Below are positions 15,377-23,544 of a stretch of 30,524 nt of DNA, in pieces (position 1 is the first letter of the stretch; every line of letters begins with the position of its first letter). A program made the translations under genes and the position numbers. The notes beneath the pieces were generated by a model, which saw nothing but the letters and a program-made list of their open reading frames with translations, did not search any database and had not been told where the DNA came from. The DNA lies in NCBI GenBank assembly GCA_964638635.1, contig CAZXAQ010000045.1, forward strand, positions 1-30,524, in the 5' to 3' direction. Source of the DNA: SZUA-430 sp964638635. GTDB taxonomy: Bacteria; Pseudomonadota; Alphaproteobacteria; Micropepsales; Micropepsaceae.

Positions 15377-16887
15377 CGCGCGCCTCCATCGGATAAGAAC
15401 ACCGTCGCGTTCGACCGCGTCTCGCCGCTGTCGCTCACCTTGAACGTCACCGGCACCGACGCGGCGGTCAGATTGGCGCCGGGTACCGTCAGCAACACGC
15501 GAAGCGTCCTCAGCCGGTCGGCATCGACCGTGATCGCAGCGGGAAGTTTCACGTCCTCGAAACCGATGATCTTCGTCGTAAACCCGACAGGCCCGTCAAT
15601 GGCGAGGCGAAACGTCCGTGTTGCCGCCGCGCGATTCATAACCTTCACGATATAGGCGTTGCGCACCGACCCGTCCGAAAGTCGAACAAACGTCGGGTTG
15701 CGATCGCGCAACACGTTGAGATCGATCGTCGCCCGCGTCGAAAGGCCGAGCAGCATCACGGCCGCAACCGCCGCCAGCGCCGCCGCGTACAAAACCACGC
15801 GCGGCCGGGCGAACGTGAAGTGCGCCTTCTCGCCCTTGCTGCGCCGCTCGATGTTCTGCGGCGTGTCGTAAGCGATAAGGCCGGCCGGCAAGTTCACCCG
15901 CTTCATGACCACGTTGCAGGCATCGATGCAAAGCGCGCAATTGATGCACTCCAGTTGCTCGCCGTCGCGAATGTCGATTCCCATCGGACACGCCGCCACG
16001 CATTGATTGCAGTCGATGCAGTGCCCCCGGCCTTCCCACGGCTGCCCCTTCTTATGCGGCCCGCGGGGCTCGCCGCGATCACTGCGATAGGTCACCATCA
16101 GCGTCTCGCGGTCGATCAGCGCCGCCTGAATGCGCGGCCATGGGCACATATACGTGCACACCTGCTCGCGCATGTGCCCGGCAAGCCAATAGGTCGTGAA
16201 CGTCAAGATGCCTAAGAACAAGTACGCCGTTCCGTCGGCTGTCCCCTTGAACAGATTGGCCGCGAGCGTCGGCGCATCGTGGAAGTAGAAGATCCAGGCC
16301 CCACCAGTCGCCGCCGCGATCAAGAGCCAGACTAGATGCTTGGCGGTCTTCTTGCCGAATTTGTCCAACGTCCATTGCGACTTGTCGAGCCTGATGCGCT
16401 CGTTCCGGTCGCCTTCGATCAATCGCTCGACCATGATGTAAAGGTCGGTCCACACCGTCTGCGGGCACGCGTAGCCGCACCACACACGGCCGAACAGCGA
16501 CGTCACGAGAAAAAGCCCGAGCGAAGCTAGGATCAAAAGGCCGGTGACGTAGTAAACCTCCTGCGGCCAAATCTCGATCCAGAAGAAGTAAAACCGCTCC
16601 CTCACAAGATCGACGAGCACCGCTTGATCGGGTGCGTTCGGCCCGCGATCCCAACGCACCCACGGCAAGCCGTAGTACAGGCCCAGCATCACGGCCATGC
16701 CCACCCACTTCAGCAACCGGAAGCGGCCGTGCACGAGCTTTGGATAGATCGACTCGCGCGCGACGTAGTCGCGCCGCGTCGCCGCGCTGTTCGTCGCGCG
16801 TGCATCGACGCGTTGAACGCCATCGGCCGCGAGCGCCTGCGTCTCGGCCGCCACGGCTTTCAAAGTCGCTGTTATCGGCGCATCCAT
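15373..16887 (-). CDS. ccoG: CcoG/FixG, membrane iron-sulfur protein (cupric reductase type)
   Basis: This 504-residue protein has several membrane helices (about 57-73, 112-132, 185-203, 222-238 and one near 352-372) and two 4Fe-4S motifs: C290-C293-C296-C300 and C314-C317-C320-C324. Extra conserved cysteines occur in GRVWCGYACPQTVW (C137, C141) and CTYMCPW (C244, C248). The C-terminus is an Ig-like periplasmic domain. CcoG homologues reduce Cu(II) during cbb3 assembly. The start has a strong AAGGAGG. It lies 12 bases after ccoP and overlaps ccoH by four bases. Confidence 0.96.
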   Translation of the reverse strand: MDAPITATLKAVAAETQALAADGVQRVDARATNSAATRRDYVARESIYPKLVHGRFRLLKWVGMAVMLGLYYGLPWVRWDRGPNAPDQAVLVDLVRERFYFFWIEIWPQEVYYVTGLLILASLGLFLVTSLFGRVWCGYACPQTVWTDLYIMVERLIEGDRNERIRLDKSQWTLDKFGKKTAKHLVWLLIAAATGGAWIFYFHDAPTLAANLFKGTADGTAYLFLGILTFTTYWLAGHMREQVCTYMCPWPRIQAALIDRETLMVTYRSDRGEPRGPHKKGQPWEGRGHCIDCNQCVAACPMGIDIRDGEQLECINCALCIDACNVVMKRVNLPAGLIAYDTPQNIERRSKGEKAHFTFARPRVVLYAAALAAVAAVMLLGLSTRATIDLNVLRDRNPTFVRLSDGSVRNAYIVKVMNRAAATRTFRLAIDGPVGFTTKIIGFEDVKLPAAITVDADRLRTLRVLLTVPGANLTAASVPVTFKVSDSGETRSNATVFLSDGGAR

Positions 16888-16899
16888 CGCGCCTCCTTG

Positions 16900-17769
16900 T
16901 TACTCGCCGCCGCCCAGCGAGTGCACATAAACCGCCAACGCATCGATCGTCATCGGATCAAGCCGTGAACCCCACGTCGGCATCACGCCGCCCCGCCCGT
17001 TCACGATCTGCGCTTTGATGTCTTCGCGCGTGCCGCCATAGAGCCACTCTTTGTCCGTCAGGTTGGGCGCCCCGAATTGGCGCAACCCCTTGCCGTCAGG
17101 AGCATGGCAGGACGCGCACTGCTCCGCGTACAACGTCGTCGCCCGCTGCACGGCTTGCGCGTCGGCTTTGCCGCCCGAAAGCCCGACGACATACTCGGTC
17201 AAATCGTTGATCTGCGCCGGCTCCAGCAGCTTATCGCGCCCGAACGACGGCATGACCGAAAGCCGCGTATCGGGATGCGTCGAGCGCACGCCGACGGTAA
17301 TCGTCTGCTTAATGTCCTCGAGCTTGCCGCCCCAGAGCCACACATCGTCGTTCAAGTTGGGATAGCCCTTGAACCCTTGCGCACCGGACCCGTGACAGGT
17401 CGCGCAATTGTCGCCGAACGCCGACTTGCCCGCCTCGCGTGCGAACTGAAACAGGTTCGGATCGGCCTCGATCTGCTCCAGGGTAGCGCTTGCCAGCAGA
17501 CGCCCTTGTTCTTCGCGCTGCGACTTCATCGCCAAGACCGCCTTCGCGACATCGTCGCGCTGCGACTGGTTCAAAATCCCCTGCGTATAGCCGGTCAGCG
17601 TTGGCCAAGCGGGATAAAGCACCCAATACCCGATCGACCAAATGACGCACGCATAGAACACCCATAACCACCAAAGCGGCAGCGGCGTGTTCAGCTCCTT
17701 GATCCCATCCCACTCGTGGCCCGTGGTCTCGGTGCCCGAGGTTTCATCGATCTCTTTGCGCGTGACCAT
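16900..17769 (-). CDS. ccoP: CcoP/FixP, di-heme cytochrome c subunit of cbb3 oxidase
   Basis: This 289-residue protein has an N-terminal helix (about 32-53; LWWLWVFYACVIWSIGYWVLYP) and two cytochrome c domains with CATCH (C122, C125, H126) and CASCH (C218, C221, H222), plus candidate axial Met residues in SVMPSFG and GVMPTWG. It passes electrons from cytochrome c to CcoO and CcoN. The ATG at 17769 overlaps the ccoQ stop as TGATG, which fixes this start over the adjacent TTG at 17772 and implies reinitiation from ccoQ. Confidence 0.96.
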   Translation of the reverse strand: MVTRKEIDETSGTETTGHEWDGIKELNTPLPLWWLWVFYACVIWSIGYWVLYPAWPTLTGYTQGILNQSQRDDVAKAVLAMKSQREEQGRLLASATLEQIEADPNLFQFAREAGKSAFGDNCATCHGSGAQGFKGYPNLNDDVWLWGGKLEDIKQTITVGVRSTHPDTRLSVMPSFGRDKLLEPAQINDLTEYVVGLSGGKADAQAVQRATTLYAEQCASCHAPDGKGLRQFGAPNLTDKEWLYGGTREDIKAQIVNGRGGVMPTWGSRLDPMTIDALAVYVHSLGGGE

Positions 17770-17924
17770 CAACCTTGATCCTCATCGAGCGGCATGCGGG
17801 CGGCTTTGTCGAATGTCGCTTTGTTGCGCGGCCAGAATGCGTACGCGCAAGCCGCCAGGAACAGCACCATCAAATAGACGACGCCCCAGCTGCGCGCGAA
17901 CTCTGCGAATGCGTGATAATCCAT
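17769..17924 (-). CDS. ccoQ: CcoQ/FixQ, small cbb3 oxidase subunit
   Basis: This 51-residue protein was read directly from the gap between ccoO and ccoP. It begins MDYHAFAEFARSWG, has one membrane helix (VVYLMVLFLAACAYAFW), then the CcoQ-typical PRNKATFDKAARMPLDED. CcoQ stabilises the contact of CcoP with the CcoNO core. It starts five bases after the ccoO stop and ends overlapping the ccoP start. Confidence 0.95.
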   Translation of the reverse strand: MDYHAFAEFARSWGVVYLMVLFLAACAYAFWPRNKATFDKAARMPLDEDQG

Positions 17925-17929
17925 GGGGC

Positions 17930-18661
17930 CTACCGCCGGTTCTCAGGCGCATCCGCCTGATAGGTTTTGAAGTCGACCAGCGTACCCAGCATCTGCATGT
18001 AGGCGATCAGCGCGTCCATCTCCGTAATCTTGGCCGGGTCGCCGTCGAAGTCGCGCGCTTCGGCCTTCTTGTAGCGGCCTTGGAATGCAGTCACCCCGTC
18101 GGCATCCGGCGTCGCCTGCGCGATCAAGTCCGCCTTCGCGTTCTTGATCATGTCTTCGCTGTAGGGAACACCGACCATGCTGGTGGCCTTCAGTGTGGCT
18201 TCGATGTTATCGAAGCTCAACTCAGTCCTCTCAAGAAAAACGTAGGGCGGCATCACCGACTCGGGCACCACCGAGCGCGGATCGGCAAGGTGCGCCCGAT
18301 GCCATTCGTCGGAGTATTTGCCGCCGACGCGTGCCAAGTCGGGACCGGTTCGCTTCGACCCCCATTGGAACGGATGGTCGTACATGCTCTCGGCCGCCAG
18401 GCTGTAGTGCCCATAACGCTCCACCTCGTCGCGCAATGGGCGGATCATCTGGCTGTGGCAGACGTAGCAACCTTCGCGAACGTAAATCTCGCGGCCCTTA
18501 AGCTCCAGCGGCGTATACGGCCGCATGCCCTGAACCTTCTCGATCGTGCTTTCGAGATAGAACAGCGGCGCGATCTCGACGATGCCGCCGATCGCAACCA
18601 CGATCAGAATGCCAACGATCAGAAGCAGCGAATGGCGTTCAAGCATGCCGTGATTAAACAT
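17930..18661 (-). CDS. ccoO: CcoO/FixO, mono-heme cytochrome c subunit of cbb3 oxidase
   Basis: This 243-residue protein has an N-terminal membrane helix (about 12-34), then a periplasmic cytochrome c domain with REGCYVCHSQMIRP (C65, C68, H69), the family pattern exactly, and a likely axial Met in SVMPPY (M137). It transfers electrons from CcoP to the CcoN active site. The ATG follows a GGGAGG site that overlaps the ccoN stop region, 14 bases downstream of ccoN. Confidence 0.97.
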   Translation of the reverse strand: MFNHGMLERHSLLLIVGILIVVAIGGIVEIAPLFYLESTIEKVQGMRPYTPLELKGREIYVREGCYVCHSQMIRPLRDEVERYGHYSLAAESMYDHPFQWGSKRTGPDLARVGGKYSDEWHRAHLADPRSVVPESVMPPYVFLERTELSFDNIEATLKATSMVGVPYSEDMIKNAKADLIAQATPDADGVTAFQGRYKKAEARDFDGDPAKITEMDALIAYMQMLGTLVDFKTYQADAPENRR

Positions 18662-18675
18662 GGGTCCCGCCTCCC

Positions 18676-20319
18676 TTAAGCCGTCGCCGGCAATGGTTGT
18701 TTGGCAACGACCTCGCCGGCGCGAACATCGCCCTTCACCGTGCGATAGAGGTTGTAGGCCATGATGAACGTGCCGGTCAGATAGAGCAGACCGCCGAACG
18801 CCCGGATGATGTAGTAGGGATGCATCGCCTCCACTGTCTCGACGAACGAGTATTCGAGGAAGCCGAACTCGTTATAGGCGCGCCACATCAAGCCCTGCAT
18901 GATGCCCGAGACCCACATCGCCGTGATGTAGAAGACGATGCCGATCGTCGACACCCAGAAGTGCCACTCGACGAGCGCGTGCGAGTAAAGCCGCTCGCGC
19001 CGCCACAGCCATGGCGTCAAGCAATAGAGCGCACCGAACGACACGAACCCGACCCAGCCCAGTGCGCCCGAGTGCACGTGTCCGATCGTCCAATCTGTGT
19101 AGTGCGAGAGCGAATTCACGGCCTTGATGGACATGACCGGCCCCTCGAACGTCGACATGCCGTAGAACGCGACGGAGACGACGAGCATGCGCAGCACGGG
19201 ATCGGTGCGAAGCTTGTCCCACGCGCCCGAAAGCGTCATCAGACCGTTGATCATGCCGCCCCAGGACGGCATCCACAGCATCACCGAGAACGTCATGCCG
19301 AGCGTCTGCGCCCACACCGGCAGAGCGGTGTAGTGCAAGTGATGCGGACCGGCCCAGATGTAGAGAAAAATCAGCGACCAAAAATGCACGATCGACAGGC
19401 GGTACGAATAGACCGGCCGCTGCGCTTGCTTGGGAATGAAGTAGTACATGATCGCGAGGAACCCCGCGGTCAGGAAGAACCCCACCGCATTGTGCCCATA
19501 CCACCACTGCGTCAGCGCATCCTGCACGCCCGCGAAGGCGGAATAGCTCTTGATGCCGACCCACGACACCGGCATCGCGAGATTGTTGACGATGTGCAGC
19601 ATCGCAATCGTCACGATGAACGCGAGATAGAACCAGTTCGCGACGTAAATATGCGGTTCCTTGCGCTTCCAGATCGTGCCCAGGAACACCAACAGATAGA
19701 CGACCCACACGAGCGTCAGCCACAAATCGGCATACCACTCCGGCTCCGCGTACTCGCGCCCTTGGCTAACGCCGAGCAGATATCCGGTGCCTGCGACCAG
19801 GATGAAGATCTGATAGCCCCAGAACACGAACCAACCCCAAAGCCCACCGGCAAGCCGGGCGTGGCATGTCCGCTGCACGACATAGAACGACGTCGCGATC
19901 AGCACATTTCCGCCGAACGCGAAGATCACGGCCGACGTGTGCAGTGGCCGCATGCGTCCAAAATTCGTCCACGGGAGATCGGGGAAATAGAACAGGTTCG
20001 GAAACGCCAGCTGCAGCGCGATGATCACGCCGACCAGCATCCCCGCGATCCCCCAGAACATGGAGGCGATCACACCGGCCTTGATGATGTCGTTCGCGTA
20101 GGGCGTCGTGTCGTCGGCGGGAACACCCTCGGCATAACGCCGGACGAGGTGGATCAGGGCGATCCCGACACCCGCCATGAACGTCCACGCCTGCATCCCC
20201 ATCAGCGGGTCCGACGCCTGCGTGGCGACGTAGAACCCCAGAATCAGAAAGCAGACGAAGGTAGCTGGCACCGCGAAGAGATCGAGTCGCGGCAAATTCC
20301 GGCCTGTATTTGGTTGCAT
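18676..20319 (-). CDS. ccoN: CcoN/FixN, catalytic subunit of cbb3-type cytochrome oxidase
   Basis: This 547-residue heme-copper oxidase subunit reduces O2 to water at high affinity and pumps protons. It has about 12 membrane helices. Visible ligands are H127 (PLHTS, low-spin heme), H276 (WWYGHNAVG, CuB), H326-H327 (GPHHLHY, CuB) and H414/H416 (GHVHSGALG, hemes). Numbers are for the ATG at 20319. The frame is open to ATG 20367, but the FNR/FixK box at 20379-20392 would then lie 11 bases from the start codon. With a box at -41.5, transcription starts near 20344, so only the 20319 start fits. The latter has GAGGGG before it and gives the usual cbb3 N-terminus. First gene of ccoNOQPGHIS. Confidence 0.97.
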   Translation of the reverse strand: MQPNTGRNLPRLDLFAVPATFVCFLILGFYVATQASDPLMGMQAWTFMAGVGIALIHLVRRYAEGVPADDTTPYANDIIKAGVIASMFWGIAGMLVGVIIALQLAFPNLFYFPDLPWTNFGRMRPLHTSAVIFAFGGNVLIATSFYVVQRTCHARLAGGLWGWFVFWGYQIFILVAGTGYLLGVSQGREYAEPEWYADLWLTLVWVVYLLVFLGTIWKRKEPHIYVANWFYLAFIVTIAMLHIVNNLAMPVSWVGIKSYSAFAGVQDALTQWWYGHNAVGFFLTAGFLAIMYYFIPKQAQRPVYSYRLSIVHFWSLIFLYIWAGPHHLHYTALPVWAQTLGMTFSVMLWMPSWGGMINGLMTLSGAWDKLRTDPVLRMLVVSVAFYGMSTFEGPVMSIKAVNSLSHYTDWTIGHVHSGALGWVGFVSFGALYCLTPWLWRRERLYSHALVEWHFWVSTIGIVFYITAMWVSGIMQGLMWRAYNEFGFLEYSFVETVEAMHPYYIIRAFGGLLYLTGTFIMAYNLYRTVKGDVRAGEVVAKQPLPATA

Positions 20320-20378
20320 CGGCCCCTCGGGTCGCAGAAATTGAGGCCCGAGAGTGCGGCGCGGCATGAGTCGCCACC

Positions 20379-20392
20379 TTGACCTAGATCAA
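20379..20392. promoter_or_regulatory. FNR/FixK-type box (TTGACCTAGATCAA) between ccoN and the divergent kinase gene
   Basis: A TTGAC-N4-ATCAA box. Its centre (20385.5) is about 66 bases from the ccoN start at 20319 and about 57 from the plus-strand start at 20443. Both distances fit an activator at -41.5 with leaders of about 25 and 16 bases, so one box could serve both directions. Confidence 0.85.
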
Positions 20393-20442
20393 GACCCGAT
20401 GCGGCATTTCAGGCCCAGAATTGCGTAGTCGTAGGGGCGGCC

Positions 20443-21942
20443 ATGGCCCACCGGACAGTCCAAGAGTGGTTGCGCCGAGGCGGCCCTTGGGGGCAGTCGC
20501 CCGGCGTCGTCGAAACGCATGCGGCGACGGTCTTTCTGGCGGGCGGCTACGCGTACAAGATGAAAAAGCCGGTCAACCTCGGCTACCTCGACTTCAGCAC
20601 GCTCGCCAAACGGCAAGCAGCACTCGCCCGCGAACTCGAACTGAACGCCCGCACAGCACCCACCACCTATTTGCGCCTCGTCCCCGTCGTCGAGAAGGAC
20701 GGGCGCCTTTCGCTCGGAGGCGACGGCGACATCGTCGAGTGGCTGCTTGAGATGCGGCGCTTTCCCGACGGCGCGCTTCTCGCGCAAGCCGCCGACCGGG
20801 GCGAGTTGACGGAAGCGATGGTCGAGCAGCTCGCGATTCACGCTGCGCGATTTCACGATGGGGCCCGCGTCATCCCCGGCTACGATTGGCCTTCAGCTGT
20901 GGACCGCATCGCGCGCGAGAACACGACCGACCTGGAGAGCCAGGCGTCAACCTTTGCCGCGCGCGATCTCGCAACGGCCATTGCATCGCGGGAGTGGCAT
21001 CGCGAGCACTGCGTCGGTGCGCTGGCGAAGCAATCGGGCGATGTTCGCCACTGTCACGGCGACATGCATCTCGGCAACGCTTTCTTGGATCAAGGTGCGC
21101 CGACGCTGTTCGACTGCATCGAATTCGACGATTTCTACGCGACGATTCCGCCGCTCTACGACATCGCGTTTCTTTTGATGGATCTGATCGCACGCGGCCT
21201 TAACCGGCACGCCAACCGTGCGCTCAACACGTGGGCCATCCACCGCGCACCCGAGCGCTGGCAGCCGGTCACGGAAAGCCTCGCCGCGCTGCCGCTCTAC
21301 CTCGCCCTGCGCGCCGAGATTCGCGCGAAAACCGAAGCGCGCCGGCCGGGCGGTCAATCGAGCGCCCGACGCTACCTCGCCCTCGCAAGCAAACTCCTCG
21401 AACGCCGCCCTCCCCGTCTCATCGCGATCGGCGGCCTCTCAGGCACCGGCAAATCGTCGCTGGCGAAGGCCATCGCATGGCGCATCGGTGGCGGCGCGGG
21501 GGCCATGCACGTGCGCAGCGACGAGATCCGCAAACGGCTGGCAGGAATCGCGCTGGACCGCCGGTTGCCGGCAGACGCTTACACCAAAGAAACCTCCGAT
21601 CGCGTCTACGCCGAACTCCTGGCGCTTGCACAAAGCGCGCTCAACGCAGGAGCATCGGTTGTCGTCGACGCGGTCTTCGCGCGTCACAGCGAACGCGCGG
21701 CGCTTTCAGCGCTTGGCAAAACCGCCAGCGTACCGCTTATCGGGCTGTGGCTCGACGCGCCTTCAAGCGTCCTGGAACAGCGCGTTGCTCAGCGACGCGG
21801 CGATGCGTCGGACGCTGACGCTACGGTTCTCAAGAAACAGCTCACGTACGACCTCGGCGAGATCACCTGGGCTCGCATCGACGCCAGCCGATCCCCCGCC
21901 GAGGTTGAACGCGACGCGCTGGAGCGGATCGGCTCAAGTTGA
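20443..21942 (+). CDS. Fusion of aminoglycoside-phosphotransferase-like and P-loop kinase domains
   Basis: This 499-residue protein has two parts. About 25-300 is an APH-like kinase fold with HCHGDMHLGN (204-212; catalytic Asp) and FDCIEFDD (223-230; metal Asp), the Brenner-type signature. About 325-499 is a P-loop NTPase of the gluconate-kinase/zeta-toxin-like type with Walker A GLSGTGKSS (331-339). This pairing is known (COG2187 plus COG0645). I recall that Rv2004c of Mycobacterium tuberculosis, in the DosR dormancy regulon, is of this type. Substrate unknown; antibiotic resistance should not be assumed. The ATG follows TAGGGGCGG. It is divergent from ccoN with a shared box, and its stop codon lies inside the next box. 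Confidence 0.88.
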   Translation: MAHRTVQEWLRRGGPWGQSPGVVETHAATVFLAGGYAYKMKKPVNLGYLDFSTLAKRQAALARELELNARTAPTTYLRLVPVVEKDGRLSLGGDGDIVEWLLEMRRFPDGALLAQAADRGELTEAMVEQLAIHAARFHDGARVIPGYDWPSAVDRIARENTTDLESQASTFAARDLATAIASREWHREHCVGALAKQSGDVRHCHGDMHLGNAFLDQGAPTLFDCIEFDDFYATIPPLYDIAFLLMDLIARGLNRHANRALNTWAIHRAPERWQPVTESLAALPLYLALRAEIRAKTEARRPGGQSSARRYLALASKLLERRPPRLIAIGGLSGTGKSSLAKAIAWRIGGGAGAMHVRSDEIRKRLAGIALDRRLPADAYTKETSDRVYAELLALAQSALNAGASVVVDAVFARHSERAALSALGKTASVPLIGLWLDAPSSVLEQRVAQRRGDASDADATVLKKQLTYDLGEITWARIDASRSPAEVERDALERIGSS

Positions 21943-21952
21943 CTCAGGTCAA
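21939..21952 (+). promoter_or_regulatory. FNR/FixK-type box (TTGACTCAGGTCAA) before the ferredoxin gene
   Basis: A TTGAC-N4-GTCAA box that overlaps the stop codon (21940-21942) of the upstream kinase fusion. The centre is 45.5 bases from the ferredoxin ATG, so an activator at -41.5 would give a transcript with a leader of only about four bases. Confidence 0.72.
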
Positions 21953-21990
21953 GGGAAACCCGCGCTGCCCCACGCTACAAGCAGCTGCGG

Positions 21991-22311
21991 ATGACCAAGA
22001 TCAAGTACATTGAGCACGAAGGGACCGAGCACGTCGTCGACGTCCCGGACGGCATGTCGGTCATGGAGGGTGCCGTCCGGTACACGATACCCGGAATCGA
22101 CGGCGACTGCGGCGGCTCTTGCGCGTGCGCCACCTGTCACGTCTATGTCGAAGACGGCTGGAAGGAAAAGCTCGCACCGATGAACGACCTCGAGCGCGAC
22201 ATGCTCGACTTTGCCTTCGACGTCAAAGACAACAGCCGCCTCGCCTGCCAGATCAAGGTCGCTCCTTCGCTCGAAGGATTGGTCGTCCGCACGCCCGCTC
22301 GCCAGTACTAG
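21991..22311 (+). CDS. 2Fe-2S ferredoxin, adrenodoxin/ISC type
   Basis: This 106-residue electron carrier has the vertebrate-type cluster pattern C40-x5-C46-x2-C49 and C86 (DCGGSCACATC ... RLACQI), with one extra Cys at 44. Such ferredoxins feed electrons from an NAD(P)H reductase to oxygenases, P450s or the Isc machinery. The N-terminus TKIKYIEHEGTEHVVDV is standard, so the ATG at 21991 is right although the ribosome site is weak. It lies 112 bases before a di-iron carboxylate protein, and both carry an FNR/FixK-type box. No isc gene is near. Electron supply to the di-iron protein is the most likely role, by inference. Confidence 0.94.
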   Translation: MTKIKYIEHEGTEHVVDVPDGMSVMEGAVRYTIPGIDGDCGGSCACATCHVYVEDGWKEKLAPMNDLERDMLDFAFDVKDNSRLACQIKVAPSLEGLVVRTPARQY

Positions 22312-22349
22312 GCGACTCATTCTCAATCGCGAAGATCGCCGGCCCGCGT

Positions 22350-22363
22350 TTGATCTGCGTCAA
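22350..22363 (+). promoter_or_regulatory. FNR/FixK-type box (TTGATCTGCGTCAA) before the di-iron gene
   Basis: A TTGAT-N4-GTCAA box. The centre is 67.5 bases before the ATG at 22424. A regulator at -41.5 would start transcription near 22398, leaving a 26-base leader with the GAGGAG ribosome site. Confidence 0.82.
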
Positions 22364-22423
22364 AACCAATTCGTGACGGTCGCGTCATTCTCCATCACGA
22401 ACATTCATCGTGAGGAGACCGCC

Positions 22424-23536
22424 ATGACGGCCGCTGCCGCACCCAAAGTCGTGAAGAAGGGCAAATGGGAAGTCACCATGACGCCCGACGACATGTATCG
22501 CAACCCAATGGAGATCGCCTGGTCGTTCGACTACCTACTCGGCAAGGGCAAGGTCGAAGACCTCTACAAGCGCGCGAAACAGAACCAATGGGACTCCGAC
22601 CAGCTGCTCCCTTGGGACACGAAGGTCGATCCATCCAGCCCACTGATCGCCGACCGCTCGTCGATCTTCCACAAAATGCCGTTCTTCAACAAATTGTCGA
22701 AGTCGCAGCGCGAGACGTTCACCGCGCACTCGACGGCGCAATTGCTGTCGCAATTCCTGCACGGCGAGCAAGGCGCGCTGATGACGGCGGCATGCGTCAC
22801 GCATTCGGTACCGGACACGGCGGCGAAGCTCTATGCCGCGACGCAAACGATGGACGAAGCACGCCACGTCGAGGTGTACGCGAAGTACTGCGACAAGGTC
22901 GCCATGGTCTATCCGATGACGCCGTGGCTGAAGATGCTGATCGACGCGACGCTGAAATCCGACCGCTATGAAAAGGTCATGATCGGCATGAACATGATCG
23001 TCGAGGGCTTGGCGCTCGGCGCGTTCAACAACATGTATCACGTGACGAACTGCCCGCTGTTGAAGGCACTCACCTTCAACGTGATGCGCGACGAGTCGCG
23101 CCACGTCTCGTTCGGCCACATCTTCTTGCAGCCGGTAATCAAGAACCTGGACGAGGCAACGCGCGAAGAACTCGCCGACTTCGCGTTCAATGCGATTTAC
23201 CTCATCGTGCAAGGCACGCAGGTCGGCGGCGGCCAGACGCTGGCCAGCCGCGCAGACCCGGGCTTCATGCAAGTGCTGGCGAACTCCGAGATCGACCCCG
23301 ACGACTTCTTCAAGGGTCTGCAGGAAGCGGCCGACGACGGCATCCTAATGGACTTCCCGCCGGGACAGATCCACTCGCTGCACGATCTGATGCTGCCCGC
23401 CCTCGCCCGCGTCGGTTTGATCACGCCGCGAGTGCGCAAGAAATACGACGAGGCTGGCATTCAGATCAGCGAAGATTTGCGCGTCCTTCATCAGATGGAA
23501 GGCGGCGCACCGAATCTCGAGGCTGCTGCAGAGTAA
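22424..23536 (+). CDS. Ferritin-like di-iron carboxylate protein, probable oxygenase or oxidase
   Basis: This 370-residue helical protein has two matched iron half-sites: E115 then E145-A-R-H148, and E194 then E224-S-R-H227, each with 29 residues between the Glu and the ExxH. This is the class-I di-iron layout shared by ribonucleotide reductase R2, AurF-type N-oxygenases and bacterial multicomponent monooxygenases. It is not a standard R2: no partner NrdA is near, and the C-terminal R2 tail is absent. The frame is open upstream to 22211, but ATG 22424 has GAGGAG at six bases and the preceding box lies outside it. With the ferredoxin 112 bases upstream, an O2-using reaction is likely; the substrate cannot be told from sequence. 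Confidence 0.85.
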   Translation: MTAAAAPKVVKKGKWEVTMTPDDMYRNPMEIAWSFDYLLGKGKVEDLYKRAKQNQWDSDQLLPWDTKVDPSSPLIADRSSIFHKMPFFNKLSKSQRETFTAHSTAQLLSQFLHGEQGALMTAACVTHSVPDTAAKLYAATQTMDEARHVEVYAKYCDKVAMVYPMTPWLKMLIDATLKSDRYEKVMIGMNMIVEGLALGAFNNMYHVTNCPLLKALTFNVMRDESRHVSFGHIFLQPVIKNLDEATREELADFAFNAIYLIVQGTQVGGGQTLASRADPGFMQVLANSEIDPDDFFKGLQEAADDGILMDFPPGQIHSLHDLMLPALARVGLITPRVRKKYDEAGIQISEDLRVLHQMEGGAPNLEAAAE

Positions 23537-23544
23537 GCTTCGAG

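Noticed and set aside
18697..20382. Open plus-strand frame of 561 codons opposite ccoN
   Set aside because: It is an antisense shadow in GC-rich DNA. Its product is rich in Arg, His, Asp and Pro with no domain, and ccoN on the other strand has all catalytic residues.
20443..21942. Aminoglycoside resistance gene
   Set aside because: The APH-like fold is fused to a P-loop kinase and lies in a respiratory regulon. This fusion family is not known for drug resistance.
22424..23536. Ribonucleotide reductase beta subunit
   Set aside because: The iron ligands fit the superfamily, but there is no NrdA partner and no R2-type C-terminal tail, and the neighbour is an oxygenase-type ferredoxin.
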